Shown here one piece after another: positions 1 to 8,425 of a stretch of 64,000 bases of DNA; within the stretch, counting starts at the first letter, position 1, and each line of letters starts with the position of its first letter. This stretch comes from Citrobacter sp. FP75 (lineage in GTDB: Bacteria; Pseudomonadota; Gammaproteobacteria; Enterobacterales; Enterobacteriaceae): NCBI RefSeq assembly GCF_018342065.1, contig NZ_JAFDOE010000005.1, positions 248,001-312,000 of the forward strand, written 5' to 3'. The notes beneath the pieces are model-generated. The model searched no databases and was not told where the DNA came from. It was given only the letters and a program-made list of their open reading frames with translations. A program made the position numbers and the translations under genes.

Positions 1-277
1 CGACCGGGGTGGCGTAATAATGAAACTTAGCCCGACTGCGTGCGGTGGTGGCAACCGTAAAATCTACGTCGTGCAGCGCCTCGGCTAACGTTGAAAAAAC
101 GTTAATATTATCAATGATGTCACCCGACCCGTGGGCAACCCAGCGCGTAGCAGGCTCCAGGTGGGCCTCGCTGTCAACGATCCGCAACTCGGTGAATCCC
201 ATGGTTTTCATCGCACGGGCCGCCGCACCAATATTTTCCGCTCTGGCAGGCGCCACCAGAATAATTGTTAAACGCAT
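1..277 (-). CDS. yjtD: Putative tRNA/rRNA methyltransferase YjtD, 5' part
   Basis: The minus strand reads from an ATG at 277 out of the window, giving the first 92 residues. The start MRLTIILVAPARAENIG followed by ARAMKTMGF is typical of the SpoU/TrmH (SPOUT) family of SAM-dependent 2'-O-methyltransferases, and the sequence matches what I know of E. coli YjtD almost residue for residue. E. coli also has yjtD next to arcA, with yjjY between. The C-terminal SAM-binding knot is outside the window. The exact RNA target is not known to me. Confidence 0.9.
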   Translation of the reverse strand, partial: MRLTIILVAPARAENIGAAARAMKTMGFTELRIVDSEAHLEPATRWVAHGSGDIIDNINVFSTLAEALHDVDFTVATTARSRAKFHYYATPV

Positions 278-312
278 TTTGCTACTCTTTTTGTCAGTTT
301 GCCGATAGTAAT

Positions 313-326
313 GTGATGTACATCAA
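313..326. promoter_or_regulatory. FNR/CRP-like palindrome between yjtD and yjjY
   Basis: GTGATGTACATCAA differs at one position from the FNR consensus TTGAT-N4-ATCAA and also resembles a CRP half-site pair. It lies 36 bp upstream of yjtD and about 590 bp upstream of arcA. It could serve yjtD or one of the distal arcA promoters. This is a motif match only. Confidence 0.4.
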
Positions 327-620
327 CATATTACGCGTCGCGAATTTACATATTCTTAACAGAGATCACTGAAAAAGCATTTTACATTAAGTAAAAAATG
401 CTAAACTGTTTCGTACCTGTACTATTGATTTTTATGTTAACAGAAGTTATATATCCCTCTGTTTATCCATGATAATTTAATTTAAAATGGAACACATTGG
501 TTGGATTCATTACATTTATTAATTTGCTCGTGCAACTAGTTGTAATATTGCAATTTTGTGATGAACGCTAACATTTGGATGCGATGATTTCATCAAACTG
601 TTAACGTGCTACAATTGAAC

Positions 621-634
621 TTGATATATGTCAA
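621..634. promoter_or_regulatory. FNR-like box in the arcA upstream region
   Basis: TTGATATATGTCAA fits TTGAT-N4-ATCAA with one mismatch. It lies about 280 bp upstream of the arcA start. arcA in E. coli has several promoters and is activated by FNR under anaerobiosis, so a site in this long leader is expected. Which promoter it serves cannot be told from sequence. Confidence 0.5.
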
Positions 635-675
635 CGAAGCGTAGTTTTATTGGGTGTCCGGCATGTCTTAGCCTG

Positions 676-816
676 TTATGTTGCTGTTAAAATGGTTAGG
701 ATGACAGCCGTTTTTGACACTGTCGGGTCCAGAGGGAAACTACCCACGACCAAGCTAATGATGTTGTTGACGTTGATGGAAAGTGCATCAAGAACGCAAT
801 TACGTACTTTAGTCAT
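676..816 (-). CDS. yjjY: Small conserved protein YjjY (46 aa)
   Basis: A 46-codon frame on the minus strand starts MTKVRNCVLDALSIN and ends ILTILTAT. It matches the E. coli YjjY small protein in length, sequence and position, divergent from arcA. It has a hydrophobic C-terminal half and no recognisable domain. Its function is unknown. Because it overlaps the arcA leader, the conservation could also reflect control DNA; I keep it as a probable gene. Confidence 0.6.
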   Translation of the reverse strand: MTKVRNCVLDALSINVNNIISLVVGSFPLDPTVSKTAVILTILTAT

Positions 817-911
817 GTTACGCCGGTCATGTTAATTTACGACATGCTTCAGGCAGGTCAGGGACTTTTGTACTTCCTGTTTCGATTTAGTTGGCAATTT
901 AGGTAGCAAAC

Positions 912-1628
912 ATGCAGACCCCGCACATTCTTATCGTTGAAGACGAGTTAGTAACACGCAACACGTTGAAGAGCATTTTCGAAGCGGAAGGCTATGATGT
1001 ATTCGAGGCGACAGATGGCGCGGAAATGCATCAGATCCTCTCTGAATATGACATCAACCTTGTGATTATGGATATCAATCTGCCAGGTAAAAACGGTCTC
1101 CTGTTAGCGCGTGAACTTCGCGAACAAGCTAACGTTGCGCTGATGTTCCTGACGGGCCGCGATAACGAAGTCGATAAAATTCTCGGCCTCGAAATCGGCG
1201 CTGACGATTACATCACTAAACCGTTTAACCCGCGTGAACTGACTATTCGTGCTCGTAACCTGCTGTCCCGTACCATGAACCTGGGCACGGTCAGCGAAGA
1301 ACGCCGTAGCGTCGAAAGCTACAAGTTCAATGGTTGGGAACTGGATATCAACAGCCGTTCTCTGATCGGTCCTGACGGTGAGCAGTATAAACTGCCACGC
1401 AGCGAATTCCGCGCCATGCTTCACTTCTGTGAGAATCCGGGCAAGATCCAGTCTCGTGCAGAACTGCTGAAAAAAATGACCGGTCGCGAGCTGAAGCCGC
1501 ATGACCGTACCGTTGACGTGACTATCCGCCGCATTCGTAAACATTTCGAATCCACGCCGGATACGCCAGAAATCATCGCCACCATTCACGGTGAAGGCTA
1601 CCGTTTCTGCGGCGACCTGCAGGATTAA
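912..1628 (+). CDS. arcA: Aerobic respiration control response regulator ArcA
   Basis: The 238-residue product is an OmpR-type response regulator. The receiver domain (about 1-120) has the acidic pocket E10-D11, the phospho-acceptor D54 in MDINLPG and K103 in TKPF. A winged-helix DNA-binding domain fills about 135-235. With the sensor ArcB it represses aerobic respiratory genes and activates fermentative ones when the quinone pool is reduced. It is a single-gene unit with a long (about 90 bp to yjjY, 630 bp to yjtD) upstream region carrying FNR-like boxes, and it ends at a strong terminator shared with convergent creD. Confidence 0.98.
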   Translation: MQTPHILIVEDELVTRNTLKSIFEAEGYDVFEATDGAEMHQILSEYDINLVIMDINLPGKNGLLLARELREQANVALMFLTGRDNEVDKILGLEIGADDYITKPFNPRELTIRARNLLSRTMNLGTVSEERRSVESYKFNGWELDINSRSLIGPDGEQYKLPRSEFRAMLHFCENPGKIQSRAELLKKMTGRELKPHDRTVDVTIRRIRKHFESTPDTPEIIATIHGEGYRFCGDLQD

Positions 1629-1645
1629 TTTAATCCTAAATGGTA

Positions 1646-1674
1646 CAAAAACGGCGCGTAACGCGCCGTTTTTC
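1646..1674. terminator. Bidirectional terminator between arcA and creD
   Basis: A perfect stem ACGGCGCG/CGCGCCGT with a TAA loop is flanked by AAAA on the left and TTTTT on the right. The symmetry makes it usable by arcA (+) and creD (-), which converge here. Confidence 0.9.
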
Positions 1675-1688
1675 ATTTCTCCACTACC

Positions 1689-3050
1689 CTATTTCCACAA
1701 GCGACACTCGTCGCGCTTCGCAGGCTGAGGCTCTGGAAGTTCTGTAGACTTTGGCTTTGGCTGAGCAAGCCCGTGCCAGTCAAGATGGCGCGTCAGGAAC
1801 ATCACCCCGCACAGCGCGAGCAACAGCACGCCGGTTCCCAGCAGCAAAGAACTGTCCTGTGAACGGAGCAGCACCCACATCACACCATCCAGCGCCAGCA
1901 ACGCTGCGGTGAACAAAATACTGTTCCGCCAGCCCTGCAATATTGCCTGCAGATACATGCCGTTCATCAGCGCCCCCACCAGGCTTGCCGTGATCCACGC
2001 CGCCGTAAAACCAATGTGTTCCGACAGCGCCAGCAGCAGAAGATAAAACATCACCAGCGATAGCCCCACCAGCAGATACTGCATCGGGTGCAGACGCAGA
2101 CTGGTCATGCTTTCAAGCACGAAGAAAGACATAAAGGTCAGCACAATTAGCAGAATGGCGTACTTTGTCGCTCTGTCAGTGAGCTGATACTGATCGGCCG
2201 GTGTTGCCACTGCCACGCTAAACGCAGGCATGCCCTGCCAGCCAATCTTTTCCCCGTCAAAACGCTCGCCGAGGTTATTGGCGAACCAACTGCTTTGCCA
2301 TTGAGCCGTAAACCCTGACTCGCTAATTTCACGCTTAGTCGGCAGAAAATCGCCGAGGAAGTTGGGATGCGGCCAGTTGCTGGTTAAGGACATTTCACTG
2401 TTACGGCCAACCGGAACAACGGAGAAATCCCCGGTTCCGCTCAAATTGAGCGTCAGTGCGATACTGAGGTTTTGCTCCGCCCAACTGGCATCCGGCAGCG
2501 GAATGTGGATCCCCTGCGCACGCCCATCCAGCCCCGTCCCTGGCTCAACGGCCAGCGGCATTCCATTGACCTGCGGAGCCTTTACCACGCCAATCCCGCG
2601 CGCATCACCTACACCAACCACAATAAATGGTTTACCTACGCTGACATTGGGATGGTTTAAATCACTCAGACGTTCAGCGTTAAACTCTGCTTTCAACAAC
2701 ACATCGTTGTGCCAGACCTGACCCTCGTAAATACCAATTTTACGCGCTTCAACATTTTGATTGCCCTCAACCACCAACGATTCTGGTAGCCAGAAATGGA
2801 TGTAGCTGCGCTTACGCGGAACCTCTTTGCCATCTTCCAGCGAGGTATAAAGTTCGGTTACAGGAATAGCGATCAGTGGCCCGACTAACTTCTGCGGCCC
2901 GCTAGTGCTCTGTCGAATGGCATCTTCGACTTCATCGCGGTAATCCGAGCGCTCAACAATTATCTGCCTGACCATTGTCAGCGGAATTAACAGCAGCAGC
3001 ATTGCGCCACTTAAGGTGACGATTTTCCAAAACAGGGGGGATTTCAACAT
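1689..3050 (-). CDS. creD: Inner membrane protein CreD
   Basis: This 453-residue protein belongs to the CreD (Cet) family. An N-terminal membrane segment (about 9-28) precedes a large extracytoplasmic region. Five or six hydrophobic helices follow between about 290 and 425. The tail is rich in Pro, Lys and Glu. It is the main target of the CreBC two-component system and affects colicin E2 tolerance and envelope behaviour; the biochemical role is unknown. It is last in creABCD, separated from creC by 57 bp. A Cre tag lies just upstream, inside the end of creC. Confidence 0.95.
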   Translation of the reverse strand: MLKSPLFWKIVTLSGAMLLLLIPLTMVRQIIVERSDYRDEVEDAIRQSTSGPQKLVGPLIAIPVTELYTSLEDGKEVPRKRSYIHFWLPESLVVEGNQNVEARKIGIYEGQVWHNDVLLKAEFNAERLSDLNHPNVSVGKPFIVVGVGDARGIGVVKAPQVNGMPLAVEPGTGLDGRAQGIHIPLPDASWAEQNLSIALTLNLSGTGDFSVVPVGRNSEMSLTSNWPHPNFLGDFLPTKREISESGFTAQWQSSWFANNLGERFDGEKIGWQGMPAFSVAVATPADQYQLTDRATKYAILLIVLTFMSFFVLESMTSLRLHPMQYLLVGLSLVMFYLLLLALSEHIGFTAAWITASLVGALMNGMYLQAILQGWRNSILFTAALLALDGVMWVLLRSQDSSLLLGTGVLLLALCGVMFLTRHLDWHGLAQPKPKSTELPEPQPAKRDECRLWK

Positions 3051-3107
3051 AGCGTTCTCCTTTGCAATGACTGCAAGATAGAACGGCTATGTGCGGAGAA
3101 ATTGAAG

Positions 3108-4532
3108 CTATGTGAAGTGACGGTGAAGTGTGAACGACGCCTGCGCCCCGCCTTCGGGTCGGTTAGATAATGTCACCGTACCTTCATGCAGTCGCGCAAC
3201 TTCGCTGACAAACGCCAGCCCCAACCCGCTGCTCTTATGCCCATTCTCGCGGGGAAGCGAATAGAAGCGCTCAAATATGCGCGGCAATGCAAAGTCAGGG
3301 ATGCCGTTACCGCTGTCTGTAACCAGCAACGAGACCTTATCTGCTTGCTGTTGCGTACTCAGGACAATGGTTCCCTGCTCAGGTGTGAAGTCGATGGCGT
3401 TATCCAGCAGATTACCTACGGCCTGTTCCAGCAGCGCGGGCTCAGCAGCGACAACCAGCGACGAGGGCACAATGTTCAACGTGATATGTTTAGCTGCCAG
3501 CTGAACGCTACGCGCCTCTTTCAGTTGGGTAAAAAGCGCATCTACCGAAACGGGCGTCAACGTAATGTCCTGCCGATTCTCCAGTCGCGCCTGCCGTAGC
3601 AGAGTTTCGACCAGCGCCTGCATGCGCGCATTCTGCGTCAGAATATTATCGGTAAAGCGCGCAACCACGTTCGGTGGCGGGCCTTCGCGCAAAATCTCAG
3701 CCGCACCGCGAATGGCCGCCAGCGGGCTTTTCAGTTCATGTGTTAACGCATACACATATTGCTCAATATAATTCTTGCCCTCCAGCTTCAGACGCATACT
3801 TTCCAACGCCTGCGCCAGTTTACGCAGTTCACTGCTACCTAAATCCGGCAACGCGACGGGCCGATTCTCCGTCACAGAGTCGGCATAGCGCGCCAGCCGG
3901 GCAATAGACCGATTGATCCACCACACCATCCCAAAGCCAATCACTAAGGCAATACCCAGCAATACGGCGCTGGCCCACAGCATCCGCCGTTCACTGCGTT
4001 TAATCACTGGCGTCATCGCCGCATTCGGTTTGCCAACGCTCAGCACCCCAATAATGCGCCCACCGTCAATAATCGGTGCGGCAACGTACATCACCGAACT
4101 TTCCGGATCGGCCGGGTTTTGCGGCGTACTGCGCGCGCCATACTGACCGCGCAGCGTTAACCACACGTCGTTCCAGCGGGAATAATCTTCCCCTACCGCC
4201 TTGTTGGCGGAATCAAACAGTACCTTACCCTGGGCATCCGTCATATAGACATGATATTCATTACGCACTTTGTTAATGCCGCTGATATTGGCGCGGAATG
4301 GTCGGCTGTGCAGCTGCGAGAACGCCTGCGCCAGCTTGCCGTTGGCGGGAGAACCGGAGAGAACATCGTCACGCGCCAGCGCCGCTAGCAACGTGGCGGT
4401 GTCAATCAGCGTGCCTTCAGTGGCACGGCGTACGCCAGGCTTAATTTCCTGCACAAAGATCGACAGAACGAACCAGGCAGCGACGGCAACAATCAGAAAA
4501 TAGCCGAGCAGCAAACGCATGCCAATGCGCAT
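3108..4532 (-). CDS. creC: Sensor histidine kinase CreC
   Basis: The 474-residue product has two membrane segments (about 7-26 and 185-205) enclosing a periplasmic sensor region. HAMP-like helices follow, then an H-box with H265 in YALTHELKSP. An ATPase domain shows GNLLDNAIDF, the DSGNGI box and SSGLGLAFV. CreC phosphorylates CreB in response to carbon source/fermentation state. The start codon overlaps the creB stop codon, so the two are translationally coupled. Confidence 0.97.
   Translation of the reverse strand: MRIGMRLLLGYFLIVAVAAWFVLSIFVQEIKPGVRRATEGTLIDTATLLAALARDDVLSGSPANGKLAQAFSQLHSRPFRANISGINKVRNEYHVYMTDAQGKVLFDSANKAVGEDYSRWNDVWLTLRGQYGARSTPQNPADPESSVMYVAAPIIDGGRIIGVLSVGKPNAAMTPVIKRSERRMLWASAVLLGIALVIGFGMVWWINRSIARLARYADSVTENRPVALPDLGSSELRKLAQALESMRLKLEGKNYIEQYVYALTHELKSPLAAIRGAAEILREGPPPNVVARFTDNILTQNARMQALVETLLRQARLENRQDITLTPVSVDALFTQLKEARSVQLAAKHITLNIVPSSLVVAAEPALLEQAVGNLLDNAIDFTPEQGTIVLSTQQQADKVSLLVTDSGNGIPDFALPRIFERFYSLPRENGHKSSGLGLAFVSEVARLHEGTVTLSNRPEGGAQASFTLHRHFT
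3112..3127 (-). promoter_or_regulatory. Cre tag (CreB binding site) for creD
   Basis: On the minus strand the sequence is TTCAC-N6-TTCAC, the direct repeat known as the CreB binding site. It lies 62-77 bp upstream of the creD start and falls inside the last codons of creC (reading ...HRHFT-stop). A further TTCAC precedes it by two bases. Position and exact match suggest that phosphorylated CreB drives a creD-specific promoter here. Confidence 0.8.
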
Positions 4533-5221
4533 CAGACGTTCCTCAGGCTGTATCCCATACCGCGATGCGTATTGATGGGGGAAAGCTCGGGGTTGATGGC
4601 CCGCAGCTTGGCACGCAGCGTTTTGATGTGCGTGTCCACCGTTCTGTCATAAGTATCCTGCGCATCGGCCCAGACTAAATCCATCAACTGCTGGCGAGAG
4701 TAGATGCGACCTGGCGACATCAGCAAGGTTTTTAGCAACAGGAATTCATAGCGCGTCAGGTTTAACGGACTTCCAAACCACGCAATTTGTGCAGCGGGCT
4801 CATTGAGCTCAAACTCACCAAAGCGCGTTGCCGATGACGGCGTAGCAAATTTTCTCACCCGCCGGAGCAACGTGCGCACCCGGGCGCACACCTCACGCGG
4901 CGAGAAAGGTTTGGCGACGTAATCATCCGCGCCAATCTCCAGCCCCAACAGGCGATCCACTTCATCGCTGCGGGCGGTCAGAAAGAGAACAGGTAGCGCC
5001 GGATGTCTCTCCAGCAGACGTCGACACAGCTCAAAACCGCTGATATCGGGTAATCCGACATCGAGGATTATCGCATCCGGGCATCGCTGGCGCGCATTTT
5101 CCAGCACGGGTAACCCACGCTCAAACGCTTCCACGCTGAAACCTTCCTGTTGCAGCATGTAGATAAGCGTATCCGCGATCCCCTGCTCATCCTCAACCAA
5201 CCAGATCAACGCCTGTTGCAT
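4532..5221 (-). CDS. creB: Response regulator CreB
   Basis: A 229-residue OmpR-family regulator. The receiver domain carries D54 in LDVGLPD and the TKPF-equivalent lysine in VAKPFSPRE; the C-terminal winged helix covers about 130-228. It binds Cre tags (TTCAC-N6-TTCAC) and controls creD and other genes. It is 12 bp downstream of creA and overlaps creC by one base. Confidence 0.97.
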   Translation of the reverse strand: MQQALIWLVEDEQGIADTLIYMLQQEGFSVEAFERGLPVLENARQRCPDAIILDVGLPDISGFELCRRLLERHPALPVLFLTARSDEVDRLLGLEIGADDYVAKPFSPREVCARVRTLLRRVRKFATPSSATRFGEFELNEPAAQIAWFGSPLNLTRYEFLLLKTLLMSPGRIYSRQQLMDLVWADAQDTYDRTVDTHIKTLRAKLRAINPELSPINTHRGMGYSLRNV

Positions 5222-5233
5222 TTTGCTTCCTTG

Positions 5234-5707
5234 TTACTTCTGCCACGGCATAATAGGCACCGCGCTAATGGCATTTTTAGGCGAACCGTCGACAACCTTG
5301 TCGGAATAGGCCAGATACGCCAGCGTGTTGCGTTTTTCATCATAAAAACGCACGACCTGTAATGATTTAAACACCAGCGACGTACGTTTCTTGAAGACGA
5401 CTTCTCCCTGCGCTTTACCGTTCTTAATTCTATCGCTCAACTCAACCGGCCCCACCTGCTGGCAGGAAATGGCGGCATCGGAAGTGTCTTCCGCCAACCC
5501 CAGTCCACCCTTGATACCGCCGGTTTTCGCGCGGCTGACGTAGCAGGTCACATTGGTGACATCAGGATCGTCAAATGCTTCGACAACGATTTTATGATCG
5601 GGCCCGAACATTTTGAACACCGTATCGACAGAACCAATCTGTTCCGCGTGAGCCACCTGTGCCAGCATCAGCAAAATTGACGAAATGACTAAGCTCTTAT
5701 ATTTCAT
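5234..5707 (-). CDS. creA: Conserved periplasmic/exported protein CreA
   Basis: A 157-residue protein with a clear signal peptide (cleavage after QVAHA, residue 22). The rest is the CreA (DUF1131-like) fold with two Cys residues (YVSRAKTGG preceded by Cys, and ISCQQVG). It is the first gene of creABCD. Its function is unknown; it is widely conserved in proteobacteria, often without the other cre genes. Confidence 0.93.
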   Translation of the reverse strand: MKYKSLVISSILLMLAQVAHAEQIGSVDTVFKMFGPDHKIVVEAFDDPDVTNVTCYVSRAKTGGIKGGLGLAEDTSDAAISCQQVGPVELSDRIKNGKAQGEVVFKKRTSLVFKSLQVVRFYDEKRNTLAYLAYSDKVVDGSPKNAISAVPIMPWQK

Positions 5708-5918
5708 ATTGTTACCATTCTTTAAAGTTGCTCTGTGTAATTATTCGACATTCTAAGATAAAACGTATACAGATCACAGGATTACAATAATCACGCTTTC
5801 GTATGTCCAAAAACAGCATTTATGCGCAAAAAAAACACTGAATGCTAAAACAGCAAAAAATGCTATTATCCTCATACCTGACGTCAGGTACTCGCTGTTG
5901 AAAGGATGAGGATATTTT

Positions 5919-6788
5919 ATGGATCAGGCTGGCATTATTCGCGACCTATTAATCTGGCTGGAAGGTCATCTGGATCAGCCTTTGTCGCTTGACAATGTGG
6001 CGGCAAAAGCAGGCTATTCCAAGTGGCATCTGCAGAGAATGTTTAAGGACGTGACGGGCCACGCTATTGGCGCCTATATCCGCGCCCGTCGTTTATCGAA
6101 ATCCGCTGTGGCGCTACGCCTGACTGCGCGTCCGATTCTGGATATTGCCCTGCAATACCGTTTTGACTCTCAACAGACGTTTACCCGTGCGTTCAAAAAG
6201 CAATTTGCCCAGACGCCAGCGCTGTACCGCCGTTCGCCAGAATGGAGCGCTTTTGGTATTCGCCCACCGATGCGACTCGGGGAATTCGCTATGCCAGCGC
6301 ACCAGTTTGTGACGCTGGAAGATACGCACCTGCTCGGCACCACGCAAAGCTACTCCTGCTCGCTGGAACAGATTTCCGATTTCCGTCATGAAATGCGTAT
6401 TCAGTTCTGGCGTGATTTCCTCAGTCAGGCCCCTGCGATCCCACCGGTGCTGTACGGGCTGAACGAAACGCGCCCCAGCTTTGAGAAAGATGACGAGCAG
6501 GAAGTATTCTATACCACAGCGCTCACGCCGGAACAGGCCAGTGGCTATGTCCAGTCGGCGCAGCCAATCCTGTTGCAGGGCGGCGAATATGTGATGTTTA
6601 CGTATGAAGGTCTGGGAACGGGTGTGCAAGAATTTATTCTGACGGTGTACGGCACCTGTATGCCGATGCTGAATCTGACCCGTCGTAAAGGTCAGGATAT
6701 AGAGCGATACTACCCGGCAGAAGATGCCAAAGCAGGCGATCGCCCTATTAATCTACGCTGCGAATTCCTGATTCCTATCCGCCGTTAA
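5919..6788 (+). CDS. rob: AraC-family transcriptional activator Rob
   Basis: The 289-residue product has an N-terminal AraC/XylS DNA-binding domain (about 1-105, two helix-turn-helix motifs including AAKAGYSKWHLQRMFK and QTFTRAFKKQF). A GyrI-like ligand-binding domain follows (about 120-289). Rob activates the mar/sox/rob regulon (efflux, stress resistance) after induction by bile salts or fatty acids. It is divergent from creA over a 211 bp gap, and its last bases overlap the convergent gpmB. Confidence 0.97.
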   Translation: MDQAGIIRDLLIWLEGHLDQPLSLDNVAAKAGYSKWHLQRMFKDVTGHAIGAYIRARRLSKSAVALRLTARPILDIALQYRFDSQQTFTRAFKKQFAQTPALYRRSPEWSAFGIRPPMRLGEFAMPAHQFVTLEDTHLLGTTQSYSCSLEQISDFRHEMRIQFWRDFLSQAPAIPPVLYGLNETRPSFEKDDEQEVFYTTALTPEQASGYVQSAQPILLQGGEYVMFTYEGLGTGVQEFILTVYGTCMPMLNLTRRKGQDIERYYPAEDAKAGDRPINLRCEFLIPIRR

Positions 6789-7432
6789 CGCTGTAGCTCA
6801 TCCAACGCAGGGGCGTCCAGATGCGAGATGTCCCCTGCCGTTTCAACCACCCAACCCGGCGCCAGCCATAGACTTTCCTGATAATCGACGCGGGAAATCG
6901 AGCAATTGCGTAAACGCAAGCGGCGCTCAGCCCAGGCGGGCAGTCCCAGAATCGTACTCACCAGGCAGCCCAGCGCGATACCGTGGCTCACCAGCAGCGG
7001 ACGACTCCCCGGCGGTAGCTCCAGACAGGATGCCAGCGCCGCGTTGACGCGATCGCTCAATTCCTGCATCGATTCTCCTTGCGGAATACGACCATCAACC
7101 GTACCGTTCACCAGTTGGCGGCGCCAGCCTTCTTCCTCCGGTGTCAGCGTATCGATATGACGTTGCTCCAGCACCCCCATATTCAGCTCGCGCAGGCGGG
7201 CGTCGAAGGTGATATCACAGCCACAAGCCTGGGCAATGATTTCTGCTGTGCGTCGTGTACGACCTAAATCGCTACTGATGACGTGAGTAATGCCAAGCGA
7301 GCGGGCGCGTTCGCCAACCTGCATAGCTTGCTGCTCACCTTTAGCGGTCAGCGGGCTGTCTGACTGGCCTTGAATACGTCGCTCGGCGTTCCACTGCGTT
7401 TCACCGTGGCGAACAAGGTATACCTGTAACAT
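6785..7432 (-). CDS. gpmB: Phosphoglycerate mutase-like phosphatase GpmB
   Basis: A 215-residue histidine phosphatase family member. The catalytic motif is R8-H9-G10 in VRHGETQWN, and the second histidine lies in LLVSHGIALG. It was annotated as phosphoglycerate mutase 2, but I recall evidence for phosphatase activity on other substrates, so the mutase role is doubtful. It is convergent with rob (4 bp overlap) and divergent from yjjX. Confidence 0.93.
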   Translation of the reverse strand: MLQVYLVRHGETQWNAERRIQGQSDSPLTAKGEQQAMQVGERARSLGITHVISSDLGRTRRTAEIIAQACGCDITFDARLRELNMGVLEQRHIDTLTPEEEGWRRQLVNGTVDGRIPQGESMQELSDRVNAALASCLELPPGSRPLLVSHGIALGCLVSTILGLPAWAERRLRLRNCSISRVDYQESLWLAPGWVVETAGDISHLDAPALDELQR

Positions 7433-7484
7433 GCTTTTTTTCCGTTATACTGCGATGCGATGAATTTTCAAACTGAGCTTAATT

Positions 7485-8000
7485 ATGCACAAGGTTATCT
7501 CTGCGACCACCAATCCTGCCAAAATTCAGGCAATTCTTCGGGCATTTGAAGAGATTTTCGGGGAAGGATCCTGCCATATTGAACCCGTCGCCGTCGAGAG
7601 CGGTGTGCCTGAACAACCTTTTGGAAGTCAGGAAACGCGCACTGGCGCACGAAATCGCGTAGATAACGCACGCCGCCTGCATCCAGAAGCCGATTTCTGG
7701 GTGGCTATTGAAGCGGGAATTGACGATGACGCCACCTTCAGTTGGGTGGTGATTGATAACGGCACTCAGCGCGGCGAAGCACGTTCCGCCACGCTGCCAC
7801 TGCCGGCTGTTATTCTCAACAGAGTCCGCCTGGGAGAAGCGCTCGGCCCGGTGATGTCGCAGTACACGGGTATTGACGAGATTGGCCGTAAAGAAGGGGC
7901 GATTGGCGTGTTTACTGCAGGTAAACTGACGCGTTCAAGCGTTTACCACCAGGCGGTGATCCTGGCGCTCAGCCCGTTTCATAACGCGGTGTATCAGTAA
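7485..8000 (+). CDS. yjjX: Inosine/xanthosine triphosphatase YjjX
   Basis: A 171-residue member of the NTPase/YjjX (house-cleaning ITPase) family, with the family start [16 protein letters not shown] and the central AIEAGID. It hydrolyses ITP and XTP to keep damaged purines out of nucleic acid. It is a single gene, convergent with trpR with an 8 bp gap. Confidence 0.95.
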   Translation: MHKVISATTNPAKIQAILRAFEEIFGEGSCHIEPVAVESGVPEQPFGSQETRTGARNRVDNARRLHPEADFWVAIEAGIDDDATFSWVVIDNGTQRGEARSATLPLPAVILNRVRLGEALGPVMSQYTGIDEIGRKEGAIGVFTAGKLTRSSVYHQAVILALSPFHNAVYQ

Positions 8001-8008
8001 GTTGCAGG

Positions 8009-8416
<408 letters not shown>

Positions 8417-8425
8417 TCAGCGCGA

